Shown here piece by piece: positions 9,218 through 18,553 of a DNA stretch of 64,000 nt. A program made the position numbers and the translations under genes. The DNA is from Bacteroidales bacterium (lineage in GTDB: Bacteria > Bacteroidota > Bacteroidia > Bacteroidales > UBA932), in the NCBI GenBank assembly GCA_024398105.1, contig JAKSJP010000002.1, positions 1-64,000 on the forward strand, in the 5' to 3' direction. Below the pieces are notes generated by a model. The model was given only the letters and a program-made list of their open reading frames with translations, did no database searches and had not been told where the DNA came from. Numbering within the stretch: the stretch's first letter is position 1; the number at the start of each line of letters is the position of its first letter.

Positions 9218-11287
9218 ATGGAAAGGAAGAGAGTCGCCGACTGGTTCGGCTTCTATGCGCCCCGCTACTGCGCGCTTACAGTCATTTCAGGAGTGATCAT
9301 CAGGATCATCCTCCTGCTGATGCCTATGACCGAGATCAATTTCGGATTCTTTCAGTTCATCAGGCTGTTCGTGCTTGGTGCCGTCAATGACATCGCTTTC
9401 TCAGCGATCGGAGTCATCCCTGCATTCATTCTCTACAGCGGAATGGCTGACAGGAAGTATGAGAAGCCTTGGTGCTGGATAATCGACGCCCTGCTCGGTG
9501 CGCTCACATTCTATGTCGTATGTTTCAATGACATCACCGACGAGTACGGTTCAGTCGTCCCTACCCTCGCCAATGCGCTGTTGCTCCTTCTTCTTGTCTG
9601 CTTCAACATCAAGCTTTTCCTCCCGAAGGTACGCCCGAACTGGAGGAAGGCCACGATCTACGGTACCATGGTCATGTACGCCCTCTTTGTCGTACTGCTC
9701 AACATAATCGGAGAACCTGTCTTCTGGGACGAGTTCGGAGTCAGGTACAATTTCATCGCCGTGGACTATCTGGTCTATACCAATGAGGTGATCGGAAACA
9801 TCGTGGAGTCCTATCCTATGGTGCCTGTCACCCTCGGAGTGCTCGGCGGCGCCGCGCTCATAGTGTGGCTGATGTGTCTTGGCCGCGATGTGGCTCAGTC
9901 GGGTATAGAAAGCGGGAAGAAATGGCTCATGCATCTTGCACTTGTCTGTGTCTGCGCCCTCGCCGGCACGGCATGGCTCCACTGGGGCTACAGGAACCTG
10001 ACCACCAAGGACATGTTCCTCACCCAGCTGCAGGAGAACGGCGACTGGGATTTCGTCGAGGCGTTCATGAGCAACGAGCTGGACTACAGCCAGTTCTACC
10101 CTCTGATCCCGGAAGCTGAGGCAGATGCGATACAGAAAGAAATGTGCCATCAGGACGCCGACGGCATCCAGCACATCAGTGACTCGACCGCAGTACAGAA
10201 GAAGAACATCGTGCTGATAACGGTCGAGAGCCTGAGCGCATCTTTCCTCAGCGCATACGGAGAGACCAGAGGAATAACGCCTAATCTCGACAGGATACTT
10301 GAAGAGAGTCTCTGCTTCGACAATCTTTTCGCGACAGGAAACAGGACGGTGCGAGGTCTCGAAGCCGTGACCCTCTGCATCCCGCCAAGTTCTGGAGAGT
10401 CGATCGTGAAGCGTCCCGACAACGGAGGTCTGTTCACCACCGGCGGAGTGCTCCGCGACAATGGATACAGCACTACTTACATCTACGGAGGCGACAGCTA
10501 CTTCGACAACATGAGAGCCTTTTTCGGCGGGAACGGATATGACATCCATGACAAGGGCAGCTATGACAAGAACCAGATGCTTTTCGACAACATCTGGGGA
10601 ACATGCGACGAGGATTCATACCGCGAAGCACTTGCACTTCTCGACGGAAAGTCAGAGAGCGGACAGCCATTCTTCGCCCATATCATGACGATCAGCAACC
10701 ATCGTCCTTACACCTATCCGGAAGGACGTATCGAATATGAGGGTAATCCTATGAGCCGTGCCGCGGCTGTCAAATATACCGACTACGCCATCGGCAAGTT
10801 CCTCGAGGATGCCAGGACAAAGCCTTGGTTCGACAATACGGTCTTCGTGATCATGGCAGACCACTGCGCTTCCAGTGCAGGAAAGACCAGCCTGCCGCTC
10901 GAGGGTTACCATATTCCTGCGATGATCTATGCCCCAGGTTTCGTCGAGCCTCAGCACGTATCGAAGGTCTGCTCGCAGATCGACGTAATGCCTACCCTCT
11001 TCAGTCTCCTTGGATTCAGCTACGATTCGCAGTTCTACGGCCAGGACATCCTTGCCGACGACTTCAAGGAGAGAGCGTTCATGGCTACTTACCAGGACCT
11101 TGGATACTACAGCGACGGCATACTTACCGTCCTCTCACCTGTAAGGCAGGTACGCCAGTACAAGGTCACTCCGAACGGAGACTGGACATGGACAGAAGAG
11201 CAGACAGAAAAGCCTGAGCAGGCTGTCTCAACCATTGCTCAGGCTCTGTATCAGAAAGCGAATCTCGCTTTCTCTAAGAATAAGTGA
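9218..11287 (+). CDS. LTA synthase family sulfatase/phosphoglycerol transferase
   Basis: Membrane enzyme with about five N-terminal transmembrane segments (residues 1-255) and a large extracytoplasmic sulfatase-fold domain. Metal ligand Glu337 lies in ITVESLSA, the Thr nucleophile is at about 377 in TGNRTVRG, and ADHC near the end supplies the Asp/His pair. The family transfers phosphoglycerol or phosphoethanolamine groups to envelope glycans or lipids. In a Gram-negative bacterium there is no lipoteichoic acid, so the substrate cannot be deduced. It follows the lipid kinase directly. Confidence 0.88.
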   Translation: MERKRVADWFGFYAPRYCALTVISGVIIRIILLLMPMTEINFGFFQFIRLFVLGAVNDIAFSAIGVIPAFILYSGMADRKYEKPWCWIIDALLGALTFYVVCFNDITDEYGSVVPTLANALLLLLLVCFNIKLFLPKVRPNWRKATIYGTMVMYALFVVLLNIIGEPVFWDEFGVRYNFIAVDYLVYTNEVIGNIVESYPMVPVTLGVLGGAALIVWLMCLGRDVAQSGIESGKKWLMHLALVCVCALAGTAWLHWGYRNLTTKDMFLTQLQENGDWDFVEAFMSNELDYSQFYPLIPEAEADAIQKEMCHQDADGIQHISDSTAVQKKNIVLITVESLSASFLSAYGETRGITPNLDRILEESLCFDNLFATGNRTVRGLEAVTLCIPPSSGESIVKRPDNGGLFTTGGVLRDNGYSTTYIYGGDSYFDNMRAFFGGNGYDIHDKGSYDKNQMLFDNIWGTCDEDSYREALALLDGKSESGQPFFAHIMTISNHRPYTYPEGRIEYEGNPMSRAAAVKYTDYAIGKFLEDARTKPWFDNTVFVIMADHCASSAGKTSLPLEGYHIPAMIYAPGFVEPQHVSKVCSQIDVMPTLFSLLGFSYDSQFYGQDILADDFKERAFMATYQDLGYYSDGILTVLSPVRQVRQYKVTPNGDWTWTEEQTEKPEQAVSTIAQALYQKANLAFSKNK

Positions 11288-11292
11288 TAATC

Positions 11293-12669
11293 TTACTTGA
11301 AGGTTACCCAGTCAACGTCGATGCGGCTACCGTTTGTCATAGCTACATAGAGGTTGTGCATACCTGTAGGATATGAGTCAAGGACTGCCTTGACATCCTG
11401 CCAGCCTTCTGCACCACCGACATTGATGGTTCCGAGGAGCTGTCCCTCAGGTGAGTCAACTCTTACCTCGAGGGTACCACCTGCGAGAGAGTGGATACGT
11501 GCCTGAACTGCGTTGCACTTCTCCTTACCGAAGTCAACTCTGTCGTATCTTGCCCAGAATGCGCCCTTGTCCTGATGTGAGTTAGAGAAGATGACCTTCC
11601 AGCCATCGAATGGACGGTCAGCGTTGAGATAAGCGATCTCGACGTTGCGGCACTCCATAAGCTCAGAGTAGCGGTCGATCTGGATGACATCTGTTGCCTT
11701 TGTGACACCTACACCACGCTTGGTAGGAGTGATGAGCTGGATTGTTCCATCAGGATTGAAGTGAAGCTCGTCAATACATACTGAACGGTTCTTGTCGAAC
11801 TTTGGTGAGTAGTCGTTGTGGTGATAGAAGAAATACCACTTGCCCTGGAAGTTGATGACTGAGTGATGGTTTGTCCAGCAAGAATACTCCTCGCCGTCCT
11901 GCTCCATGATCTTGCCGATGAACTTGTATGGTCCGAGTGGCTTGTCAGCCATAGCGTATGCGATACACTCACGCTTGTCGTCAACCCATGGGAATGTATA
12001 ATAGTACTTACCGTTTGCCTTGAAAAGGAATGGACCTTCCTCCTGACCACGATGAGGGAGGATTGCAGATACATTGTAAGGCTCACCTACAACTGAAAGC
12101 ATATCGTCGCTGAGCTGCTGAACCTGGAGGCCACGTCCCTGCCATGCGAGGTAAGCCTTTCCGTCGTCGTCAATGAAGCAGCAAGGGTCGATACCACCGA
12201 TGCCTGGCATTGGCTTCTCCTCAGGAATGAATGGACCGTAAGGATTCTCAGAGATAGCTACACCGATACCGTTGCCTGCGAATCTCTGGCCTGGCTGTGG
12301 CTTCTGGCCTGCAGGGAAATAGAAATAGTACTTTCCGTTCTTGTAGTTACAGTCTGGAGCCCACATGCTGTAGCCTGTAGGATTCACCCATGGAACTGAC
12401 TTCTGGTCTACGATCACGCCGTGGTCAACCCAGTCAACGAGGTTGTCTGATGAGTACACATGGTAGTCAGCCATACAGAACCAGTCCTTACGTGCATAGT
12501 CTGCAGGTGCAGGGATGTCGTGTGATGGATAGAGATAGACCCTGCCGTTGAAAACGTGAGCAGAAGGGTCTGCTGTGAACGCGTCCCTGATGATAGGGTT
12601 CTGCGCTGAGAGCGACACAGATGCTGTAAGCATGAGCGCCGCTGCCATTACTGAATTGATTGTCTTCAT
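11293..12669 (-). CDS. Secreted GH43 glycosidase with CBM6
   Basis: A five-bladed propeller glycosidase acting on arabinose- or xylose-containing polysaccharides. The signal peptide ends around SLSAQ (residue 23). The three GH43 catalytic carboxylates are visible: base Asp34 (TADPSAHVF), pKa-tuning Asp161 (GGIDPCCF) and acid Glu211 (QEEGPFLF). The C-terminal about 130 residues form a CBM6-type beta-sandwich ending RIDVDWVTFK. It is the last gene of a possible minus-strand operon after the epimerase (78 bp gap). Exact specificity cannot be read from sequence. Confidence 0.9.
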   Translation of the reverse strand: MKTINSVMAAALMLTASVSLSAQNPIIRDAFTADPSAHVFNGRVYLYPSHDIPAPADYARKDWFCMADYHVYSSDNLVDWVDHGVIVDQKSVPWVNPTGYSMWAPDCNYKNGKYYFYFPAGQKPQPGQRFAGNGIGVAISENPYGPFIPEEKPMPGIGGIDPCCFIDDDGKAYLAWQGRGLQVQQLSDDMLSVVGEPYNVSAILPHRGQEEGPFLFKANGKYYYTFPWVDDKRECIAYAMADKPLGPYKFIGKIMEQDGEEYSCWTNHHSVINFQGKWYFFYHHNDYSPKFDKNRSVCIDELHFNPDGTIQLITPTKRGVGVTKATDVIQIDRYSELMECRNVEIAYLNADRPFDGWKVIFSNSHQDKGAFWARYDRVDFGKEKCNAVQARIHSLAGGTLEVRVDSPEGQLLGTINVGGAEGWQDVKAVLDSYPTGMHNLYVAMTNGSRIDVDWVTFK

Positions 12670-12747
12670 AAATATTGATTTGGTTTATTTAGCTTGTAGT
12701 GAGTGCAAATCCGTGCTAATTTACAAATAATTATGGTAACTCCTAAA

Positions 12748-14004
12748 CTACTTTACAGAGAATCTGTAGATTACAGTATGGCTGTATATCTCGCCTGGAC
12801 GGAGCACTCCGCACTCACCTGGGAACTCAGGATGGTTAGGTGTGTCAGGATAGAGCTGTGACTCCATAGCGATTCCTGCACGGTTTCCGGTATAGAGCTG
12901 AAGGCCTGGCTGGTCATTGAGGACTTCCATATAACGACCTGACTCAGGAGCATAGAGAGAAGCTACAGGCTCGATTGCGCCCGCTGCTGTATGGTTGAGG
13001 CAGAAGTTCATGTCGTAGTTGCGTACCATTCCTTCAGGAAGCGGCTGCTGCTGAGGCATCTGAGGGCGTGCTGCAGGAGCACCTCCCTGAGGAGCGCCCT
13101 GAGGACGACCGGCTGCCTGTGCGTTACCTGGCCTGCCGGCTCCTGGAGCACCCGCTCCTGGCCTTGGACCGCCGAAGCCACCCATAGGCATTGCAGGAGC
13201 TGCGACCTGACGGTCTCCGAGCTTCACAGGTTTGCGGAGGTCGAACTCAGTTCCGGCGACCGGAAGGAGCTTGCCTGTAGGGATAAGGCCTGCATCCACC
13301 TCTGTGATGTTGTCAGCATTGATCTGAAGCACATGGGTGAGGATCTGAGGATCTGCGAAACCGTTGAGGTTGAAATACACATGGTGTGAGAGGTTGCAGA
13401 CGGTAGGCTTGTCAGAAGCTGCCTTGAAATCGATTGACACGCCATTGTCAGGAGTGACTGAGAATGTCATGAGAGCCTTCATGTTTCCAGGGAATCCGTC
13501 AAGACCGTCAGCAAGGTCGATGCTCATCACCACTGCATTCTCAGTGACTGAGACTACGTCGAACACACTGTGGTCAAAACCCTTTGCACCACCATGGAGA
13601 ATATGCTGTCCATTGTTCTTGGTAAGCTCGTACTTCTGTCCGTCAAGAGTGAACGAAGCATTTCCGATACGGTTTGCGAAACGTCCGAGAGCAGCACCGC
13701 AAGGATTCATGCTGAAGCCTTTGTACTGGTCGATATTGTCGTTATGACCTACTACGTTGTCATAGTTGCCATCCTTGTCAGGAGCATAGATACCGACGAT
13801 GTAGCCGGCATAGTTTGTAACCTGTGCGGTGATGGTTCCGTTGGTGATAGTGTAGAGAGAGACTTTCTTGCCATCGATCTCTGTCTCGAATGCAGATGGG
13901 TCAAGAAGGTTTCCAGGTGCCTTTGTCTGCGCCTTTGCTGAAACGCCGCAGAGAAGTGCCATTGCACATACTAGTGCGGACTTAAGGATTCCGGTTGTTT
14001 TCAT
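12748..14004 (-). CDS. Secreted aldose 1-epimerase with a Gly/Pro-rich insertion
   Basis: Interconverts alpha and beta anomers of aldoses. A signal peptide (about residues 1-25, ending SAKAQ) places it in the periplasm. Catalytic residues are present: His207/His208 in LSHHVYFNL and Glu381 in AMESQLYPDTPN. Residues 270-325 are a low-complexity Gly/Pro/Ala/Gln stretch (for example GAGAPGAG, PQGAPQGG) placed just before the conserved RNYDMNFCL, where the family normally has a short loop. The reading frame is uninterrupted. It lies between the peptidase and GH43 genes. I use no symbol because several galM paralogues are common. Confidence 0.9.
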   Translation of the reverse strand: MKTTGILKSALVCAMALLCGVSAKAQTKAPGNLLDPSAFETEIDGKKVSLYTITNGTITAQVTNYAGYIVGIYAPDKDGNYDNVVGHNDNIDQYKGFSMNPCGAALGRFANRIGNASFTLDGQKYELTKNNGQHILHGGAKGFDHSVFDVVSVTENAVVMSIDLADGLDGFPGNMKALMTFSVTPDNGVSIDFKAASDKPTVCNLSHHVYFNLNGFADPQILTHVLQINADNITEVDAGLIPTGKLLPVAGTEFDLRKPVKLGDRQVAAPAMPMGGFGGPRPGAGAPGAGRPGNAQAAGRPQGAPQGGAPAARPQMPQQQPLPEGMVRNYDMNFCLNHTAAGAIEPVASLYAPESGRYMEVLNDQPGLQLYTGNRAGIAMESQLYPDTPNHPEFPGECGVLRPGEIYSHTVIYRFSVK

Positions 14005-14031
14005 GATTATGATTCAGTTGTTGTTCATTTT

Positions 14032-16362
14032 CTATCTTGCTCCGGCAGGAAGATGCTCAGTCCAGTACTTGAGCATGGTCTGATAGAGATGGTATGTGGT
14101 ATTTGCTCTTTCTGAGATGCCATGGGTCCTCATCGGATATGCCATCATCGAGAACATCTTATTCTGGCGGATAAGCTCGTTGACGAGCATCTCGCAGCTC
14201 TGGTAGTGGACATTGTCGTCACCGGTACCATGGACAAGGAAAAGATTTCCCTTGAGCCCGGATGCGAAGTTGATGGCGGAACCGTTATGGTAGCCTTCAG
14301 GATTGGTCTGAGGAAGGCCCTGATATCTTTCCTGATAGATCGTGTCGTAGAGGTAGTGCGAGTAGACACCTGCGACTGCGATGCCTGTGTTGTAGATCTC
14401 CGGATGCTTGAACATGAGAAGCGCGGTCGAAGAGCCGCCACCGCTCCATCCCCAGACACCGATCCTCTCAGGATCCACGAAGTCGAACATCTCCTCGATC
14501 TTGAGGACGGCCTTTGCGTGGTCCTCGATCGCCACGTCACCTACCTTGCCGTAGATGCACTTGCGCCACTCACGGCCACGATAGTTATGTGTTCCGCGAG
14601 GATCGACGCTCATCACGATATAGCCGCAGTCATTGAGGACTCGGTTGTAGAGGTCTGTAGTCCATGAGTTCGTGACGGTCGACGAAGCCGGCTCGCCATA
14701 GATGTTGAAGATTACAGGATACTTCTTCGATGGATCGAAATTGCGTGGCTTGAGCATCCAGCCGTCGAGCTCGATGTAGCCAAGGTCCACCTTGAAATAC
14801 TCGCGGTAGTTGAATCCCCATGCATCGAACTGAGCCTTGATGTCAGAACCGTCCGTATAAGTCTCGACGGTCTTGTGGTCAGGAAGTGTTATGAGCTCTG
14901 ACTGAGTAGGGGTCGAGGTGTTGCTGAAGCTGTGGACAGCGTACCTGCAGTCCTCTGAGAGTGAATAGCTGTGTGTTCCGACATAGCCCGCAGGAGTGAT
15001 TCTCTCGTCCTTGCCCTTTCCGTCAAGACGGCTGCGGTAGAGATAGCTCTCGGTAGCATTGTCCGGAGACGCCATGTAATAGACATAGCCTCCCTTCACG
15101 TCGATGCGCAGGATACGCATGACATCGAACGCGCCCTTGGTGATGAGTGTCTCGCTCTTGCCGTCGCGTGACATACGGTAGAGATGGAGCCATCCATCCT
15201 TCTCGCTGGTCCAGGTGAAATACCTGTTCCTGTCCATCCAGACGATATTGTCATGGATGTCGAGGAATGCGTCGTCGTGGTCGGTAAGGAAGTTGTCAAG
15301 GTCCATGGTGACCGCATCACCGTAGTACACCGTATTGGTGTTCTGGAGACGGTTCAGCTGCTGGATCATGACGATTCCGGTACCGCTGTCCGGAACGAAG
15401 TCCATACGTGCGATGTAATTGTTGCGAGGATCGCCAGGGACGTCGAACCACCTGGTAGCACCGTCTGCGACCTCGACTACTCCGACCTTCACTGAACTGT
15501 TTGTAGTTCCTGCCTTAGGATAAGGGAACGGAACAGTGAACGAGTAGACTGAATCGATGTTGTTGATGATGTTGAATACACCTGTACCTTCGGTGTCAGA
15601 ACGCCAGAATGCGATTCGTCTGCTGTCAGGGCTCCAGCGGAAGCCGTCACGGCAGTCGAGTTCCTCCTCGTACACCCAGTCGAAGGTACCATTGACAATG
15701 ACATCGTCGCCATCCTTGGTAAGAGGAGTGATCTTGCCGGTCCCGAGATCCTCGACATAGATATTGTTATAGTAGACGTATGCGGCCTTCTCCCCGTCAG
15801 GAGAAAGCTTGGCGAACATCAGGCGCGACTCGTCGAAGCCCTTTCCGAGTTGTCTGAGCGAATTGTCCTTGAGATTGAGCACCCAGTAGTCACCGCGTGT
15901 GTTGCGGCGCCATACTCTTCTGGAATTCGTGAAGATCAGAAGTTTCGTACGGTCTGAAGACCACTCATACTCCTCGATTGAAAGAGGAAGGGTCTTCCCC
16001 TGAGGCACAAGCTGCTCAGCCTTTACCAGCACGGTCTTCTTTCCTGTCTTGATATCGTTCGACACAAGATCCCTTCCATTGACCACCACGCTGCGGGATG
16101 CACCGCCAGAGACAGCTGTAGGCTGGTTGTCATCCACGGCAGAGCCCGCTTCAAGGGATCTCTGGCTTGAGGACTCGAAAGTATCATAGGAGCTGCCTGT
16201 CGTCCAGTTGATGACAGGAGCTCTCCTGCCCCCTGTGAATGGCAGCTTGACATAGACATCTTCCAGAGTAAGCTTGCGGTTCTGAAGATCCTGTGCCACG
16301 ATAGTCGTAGCAGAAAGCGAGATCGCAAGTAATGCGAGAATTATTTTTTTAGAATTCATCAT
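14032..16362 (-). CDS. DPP IV-type S9 peptidase
   Basis: Removes dipeptides from peptide N-termini in the periplasm. A signal peptide ends near TTIVAQ. The beta-propeller holds the Glu-Glu motif (DWVYEEEL) that anchors the substrate amino group. The C-terminal hydrolase has Ser640 in GWSGGG, Asp715 in HGTGDDNVH and His747 in RTHGIS, with the spacing of human DPP4. The residue after the catalytic Ser is Gly rather than the usual Tyr of GWSYGG. Two in-frame Met codons (16362 and 16359) are equivalent as starts. It is first in the minus-strand cluster leading to the epimerase (27 bp gap). Confidence 0.9.
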   Translation of the reverse strand: MMNSKKIILALLAISLSATTIVAQDLQNRKLTLEDVYVKLPFTGGRRAPVINWTTGSSYDTFESSSQRSLEAGSAVDDNQPTAVSGGASRSVVVNGRDLVSNDIKTGKKTVLVKAEQLVPQGKTLPLSIEEYEWSSDRTKLLIFTNSRRVWRRNTRGDYWVLNLKDNSLRQLGKGFDESRLMFAKLSPDGEKAAYVYYNNIYVEDLGTGKITPLTKDGDDVIVNGTFDWVYEEELDCRDGFRWSPDSRRIAFWRSDTEGTGVFNIINNIDSVYSFTVPFPYPKAGTTNSSVKVGVVEVADGATRWFDVPGDPRNNYIARMDFVPDSGTGIVMIQQLNRLQNTNTVYYGDAVTMDLDNFLTDHDDAFLDIHDNIVWMDRNRYFTWTSEKDGWLHLYRMSRDGKSETLITKGAFDVMRILRIDVKGGYVYYMASPDNATESYLYRSRLDGKGKDERITPAGYVGTHSYSLSEDCRYAVHSFSNTSTPTQSELITLPDHKTVETYTDGSDIKAQFDAWGFNYREYFKVDLGYIELDGWMLKPRNFDPSKKYPVIFNIYGEPASSTVTNSWTTDLYNRVLNDCGYIVMSVDPRGTHNYRGREWRKCIYGKVGDVAIEDHAKAVLKIEEMFDFVDPERIGVWGWSGGGSSTALLMFKHPEIYNTGIAVAGVYSHYLYDTIYQERYQGLPQTNPEGYHNGSAINFASGLKGNLFLVHGTGDDNVHYQSCEMLVNELIRQNKMFSMMAYPMRTHGISERANTTYHLYQTMLKYWTEHLPAGAR

Positions 16363-16381
16363 CGTATGATAGTGTTACCAA

Positions 16382-16414
16382 TTTGCTAATTTAATAAAAA
16401 AGATAGTATTTTTG
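16382..16414 (+). promoter_or_regulatory. Promoter of the nicotinamidase-like/IIC operon
   Basis: TTTG (16382-16385), a 21-bp gap and TATTTTTG (16407-16414). The predicted start near 16420 rules out translation from an ATG at 16412 and supports the ATG at 16448. Confidence 0.65.
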
Positions 16415-16447
16415 TGCACCTATTATAATAGACCTATCAACAAGGAA

Positions 16448-17098
16448 ATGAAAAAGTTTTTAGTGTGTGGCGCTCTCGCAGCGCTTGCCTTTGTATCATG
16501 CAAGACAAACAGCAGCAACACAGCTGCAGAAGTATCTGTAGAACCAAAGTCAAAGGTTCTTGTAGTAGTTGATGTCCAGAGAGATTTCTTCGACCCTTCA
16601 GGCTCGCTCTATGTATCAGGCAGTGAGGAACTTCCTGCAAAGATCGCAGCTATCGCAGCTGACTACGATGCAGTAGTGTTCACTCTTGACTGGCATCCTG
16701 CTGACCACTGCTCATTCGCAGCTCAGGGTGGTATCTGGCCTTCACATTGCGTCGCTTACACCCAGGGTGCAGGTATCGCAGACGAATTCTCCGCAGTCCT
16801 CACAAGAGGTGCATCCGATGTCCAGATCTTCCTCAAGGGAACCGAGCAGGACAAGGAGCAGTACGGTGCATTCGAGGACCTCAGCGGCTATCCTGTCATC
16901 AAGGCGTGGTTCGAGAACGCTGAAAGCATCGACGTATGCGGTATCGCAGGTGACTACTGCGTAAAGGAGAGCACAAACAACATCCTCAACTTTGCAGCAG
17001 CAGAGAAGGTCAGCGTAATCACTGACTGCGTAAGAAGCATCGACGACGGCTCTACCCTCGAGGCATTCATCGCCGAGAAGGGCCTTTCAAGAAAGTAA
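16448..17098 (+). CDS. Isochorismatase-family hydrolase, nicotinamidase-like, exported lipoprotein
   Basis: A cysteine hydrolase resembling PncA, which converts nicotinamide to nicotinate. The triad Asp42 (DVQRDFF), Lys130 (IFLKGTEQ) and Cys171 (AGDYCVKES) is complete, and the metal ligands Asp81/His83 (DWHPADH) and His100 (WPSHC) are present. Unlike normal cytoplasmic PncA it starts with a lipoprotein signal peptide (lipobox FVS-C18). The start at 16448 is chosen because a promoter overlaps the upstream ATG. The next gene, a IIC-like membrane protein, begins 3 bases after the stop, so the two form an operon. Substrate assignment to nicotinamide is inference from motifs. Confidence 0.85.
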   Translation: MKKFLVCGALAALAFVSCKTNSSNTAAEVSVEPKSKVLVVVDVQRDFFDPSGSLYVSGSEELPAKIAAIAADYDAVVFTLDWHPADHCSFAAQGGIWPSHCVAYTQGAGIADEFSAVLTRGASDVQIFLKGTEQDKEQYGAFEDLSGYPVIKAWFENAESIDVCGIAGDYCVKESTNNILNFAAAEKVSVITDCVRSIDDGSTLEAFIAEKGLSRK

Positions 17099-17101
17099 TC
17101 C

Positions 17102-18166
17102 ATGGGATCATTCAAGTCCTTCCTTGCACGCAAGGACGTCGTGGTATCACTTAAGAGGTATGGAATCGACGCTATGTCAGCAATGGCACAGGGTCTTTTC
17201 TGTACCCTTCTTGTAGGTACTATACTCAACACTCTCGGAACCCAGTTCCACATAGGTTTCCTGACCAGCGCGGTCGTTACCGTAGGCGACAAGGGATACA
17301 CCATCGGAGCACTTGCCTCCGCGATGGTAGGCCCTGCGATGGCTGTGGCTATCGGATACGCCCTGAAAGCACCTGCCATGGTACTGTTCACGCTCGTGCC
17401 TGTAGGCTATGCGACGAACATACTCGGAGGTGCAGGCGGCCCGTTCGCCGTCTATGTGGTATCTATCCTTGCCGCCGAGGCCGGAAAGATGGTGAGCAAG
17501 GAGACAAAGGTCGACATCCTGGTCACACCTATCGTGACACTTCTCGTCGGTATCGGCATCGCTTACCTCATCGCAGCGCCTATCGGAAGTGCCGCCAACT
17601 GGATCGGCAACCTCATCATGTGGGCGACGGAGCTTCATCCGTTCATCATGGGAATCTGCGTAGCTGTACTGGTGGGAATCACTCTCACCCTCCCTATCTC
17701 ATCTGCAGCCATATGTGCAGGACTTGGCCTTACCGGCCTCGCAGGAGGTGCGGCGCTGGCCGGATGCTGCGCGCAGATGGTCGGATTCGCAGTGCTGAGC
17801 TTCAAGGAGAACCGCTGGGGCGGAATAGTCAGCCAGGGTCTCGGAACCAGCATGCTCCAGATGGGCAACATCATCAGGAATCCAAAGATCTGGGTGGCCC
17901 CTATCGTGGCGAGCGCTGTCGCAGGCCCAGTCGCTACCTGCATCTTCCATCTTGAGATGAACGGCGCTGCCGTCAATTCCGGAATGGGAACATGCGGACT
18001 CTGCGGCCCTATTGGTGTATGGACAGGATGGACTGATCCAAGCGCATTCGACTGGATCGGACTCGGACTGGTCAGCATCATTCTCCCTGCCGTCCTCTGC
18101 TGGGCGATGGGAATCGTCCTTCGAAAGATCGGATGGATCGGAGAAGGCGACCTCAAGCTGAATTAA
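17102..18166 (+). CDS. PTS IIC-like membrane protein
   Basis: A polytopic membrane protein of about ten hydrophobic segments resembling the PTS EIIC-like family (PfoR-related), with Gly/Ala-rich helices and conserved stretches such as PISSAAICAGLGLTGLAGGAALAGCCAQM and GNIIRNPKIW. No EI, HPr, IIA or IIB gene is in the window, and PTS systems are uncommon in Bacteroidales, so phosphorylating sugar uptake is unlikely. Its tight coupling to the exported nicotinamidase-like lipoprotein suggests transport of a product of that enzyme; this is inference. Confidence 0.75.
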   Translation: MGSFKSFLARKDVVVSLKRYGIDAMSAMAQGLFCTLLVGTILNTLGTQFHIGFLTSAVVTVGDKGYTIGALASAMVGPAMAVAIGYALKAPAMVLFTLVPVGYATNILGGAGGPFAVYVVSILAAEAGKMVSKETKVDILVTPIVTLLVGIGIAYLIAAPIGSAANWIGNLIMWATELHPFIMGICVAVLVGITLTLPISSAAICAGLGLTGLAGGAALAGCCAQMVGFAVLSFKENRWGGIVSQGLGTSMLQMGNIIRNPKIWVAPIVASAVAGPVATCIFHLEMNGAAVNSGMGTCGLCGPIGVWTGWTDPSAFDWIGLGLVSIILPAVLCWAMGIVLRKIGWIGEGDLKLN

Positions 18167-18197
18167 AAAAAGCTGGGCCTCAAGGTCCAGCTTTTTT
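18166..18197. terminator. Bidirectional terminator between convergent genes
   Basis: An A-tract, GCTGGgCC, TCAA loop, GGtCCAGC and a T-tract form a hairpin flanked by A6 and T6, usable from both strands. It closes the IIC-like gene and the minus-strand cupin gene. Confidence 0.85.
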
Positions 18198-18202
18198 AAT
18201 GC

Positions 18203-18532
18203 CTACTGATCAGGGACTGCCGCGTAGAACTCGAGCGGGCCGTCGCTTGTATTGACAAGGCTGTGCCTATGTCCCTTAGGGCAATAAGCACACTGACCTT
18301 TCGAGATAGGAGAAGGGACTCCGTCGTCGATGAGAGTGCCCTCTCCGTCAACCACGAAAAGAATCTCGCAGTTTACATCGTGGAGATGCTCTCCGATGCT
18401 TGCGCCAGGAAGGAGGATTCCGCGGAGGATACGGTTCGTTCCGTCCCAGAACATCCTGGTTGTCATTTCTTTCTCGCCACCCTTGAAATTAGGAATGACG
18501 GTGGCCTCCATTGTGTTGAAATCGATTATCAT
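18203..18532 (-). CDS. Small single-cupin protein
   Basis: 109-residue cupin whose metal site is intact: His-x-His in EHLHDVNCE with Glu following, and the second His in KGHRHSLVN. Substrate unknown; the family covers small-molecule binding and isomerase functions. The ATG at 18532 is preferred over an in-frame TTG two codons earlier. Downstream of the DUF1294 gene on the same strand (21 bp gap). Confidence 0.8.
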   Translation of the reverse strand: MIIDFNTMEATVIPNFKGGEKEMTTRMFWDGTNRILRGILLPGASIGEHLHDVNCEILFVVDGEGTLIDDGVPSPISKGQCAYCPKGHRHSLVNTSDGPLEFYAAVPDQ

Positions 18533-18553
18533 TGTCAATAATATTAATTCTTA

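Noticed and set aside
9551-10549. Long antisense frame (332 codons) inside the LtaS-type gene
   Set aside because: Shadow of codon bias in a well-supported gene; no family features.
16412-16447. Upstream ATG for the nicotinamidase-like gene
   Set aside because: It lies on the -7 box; the Met at 16448 starts a typical lipoprotein signal peptide.
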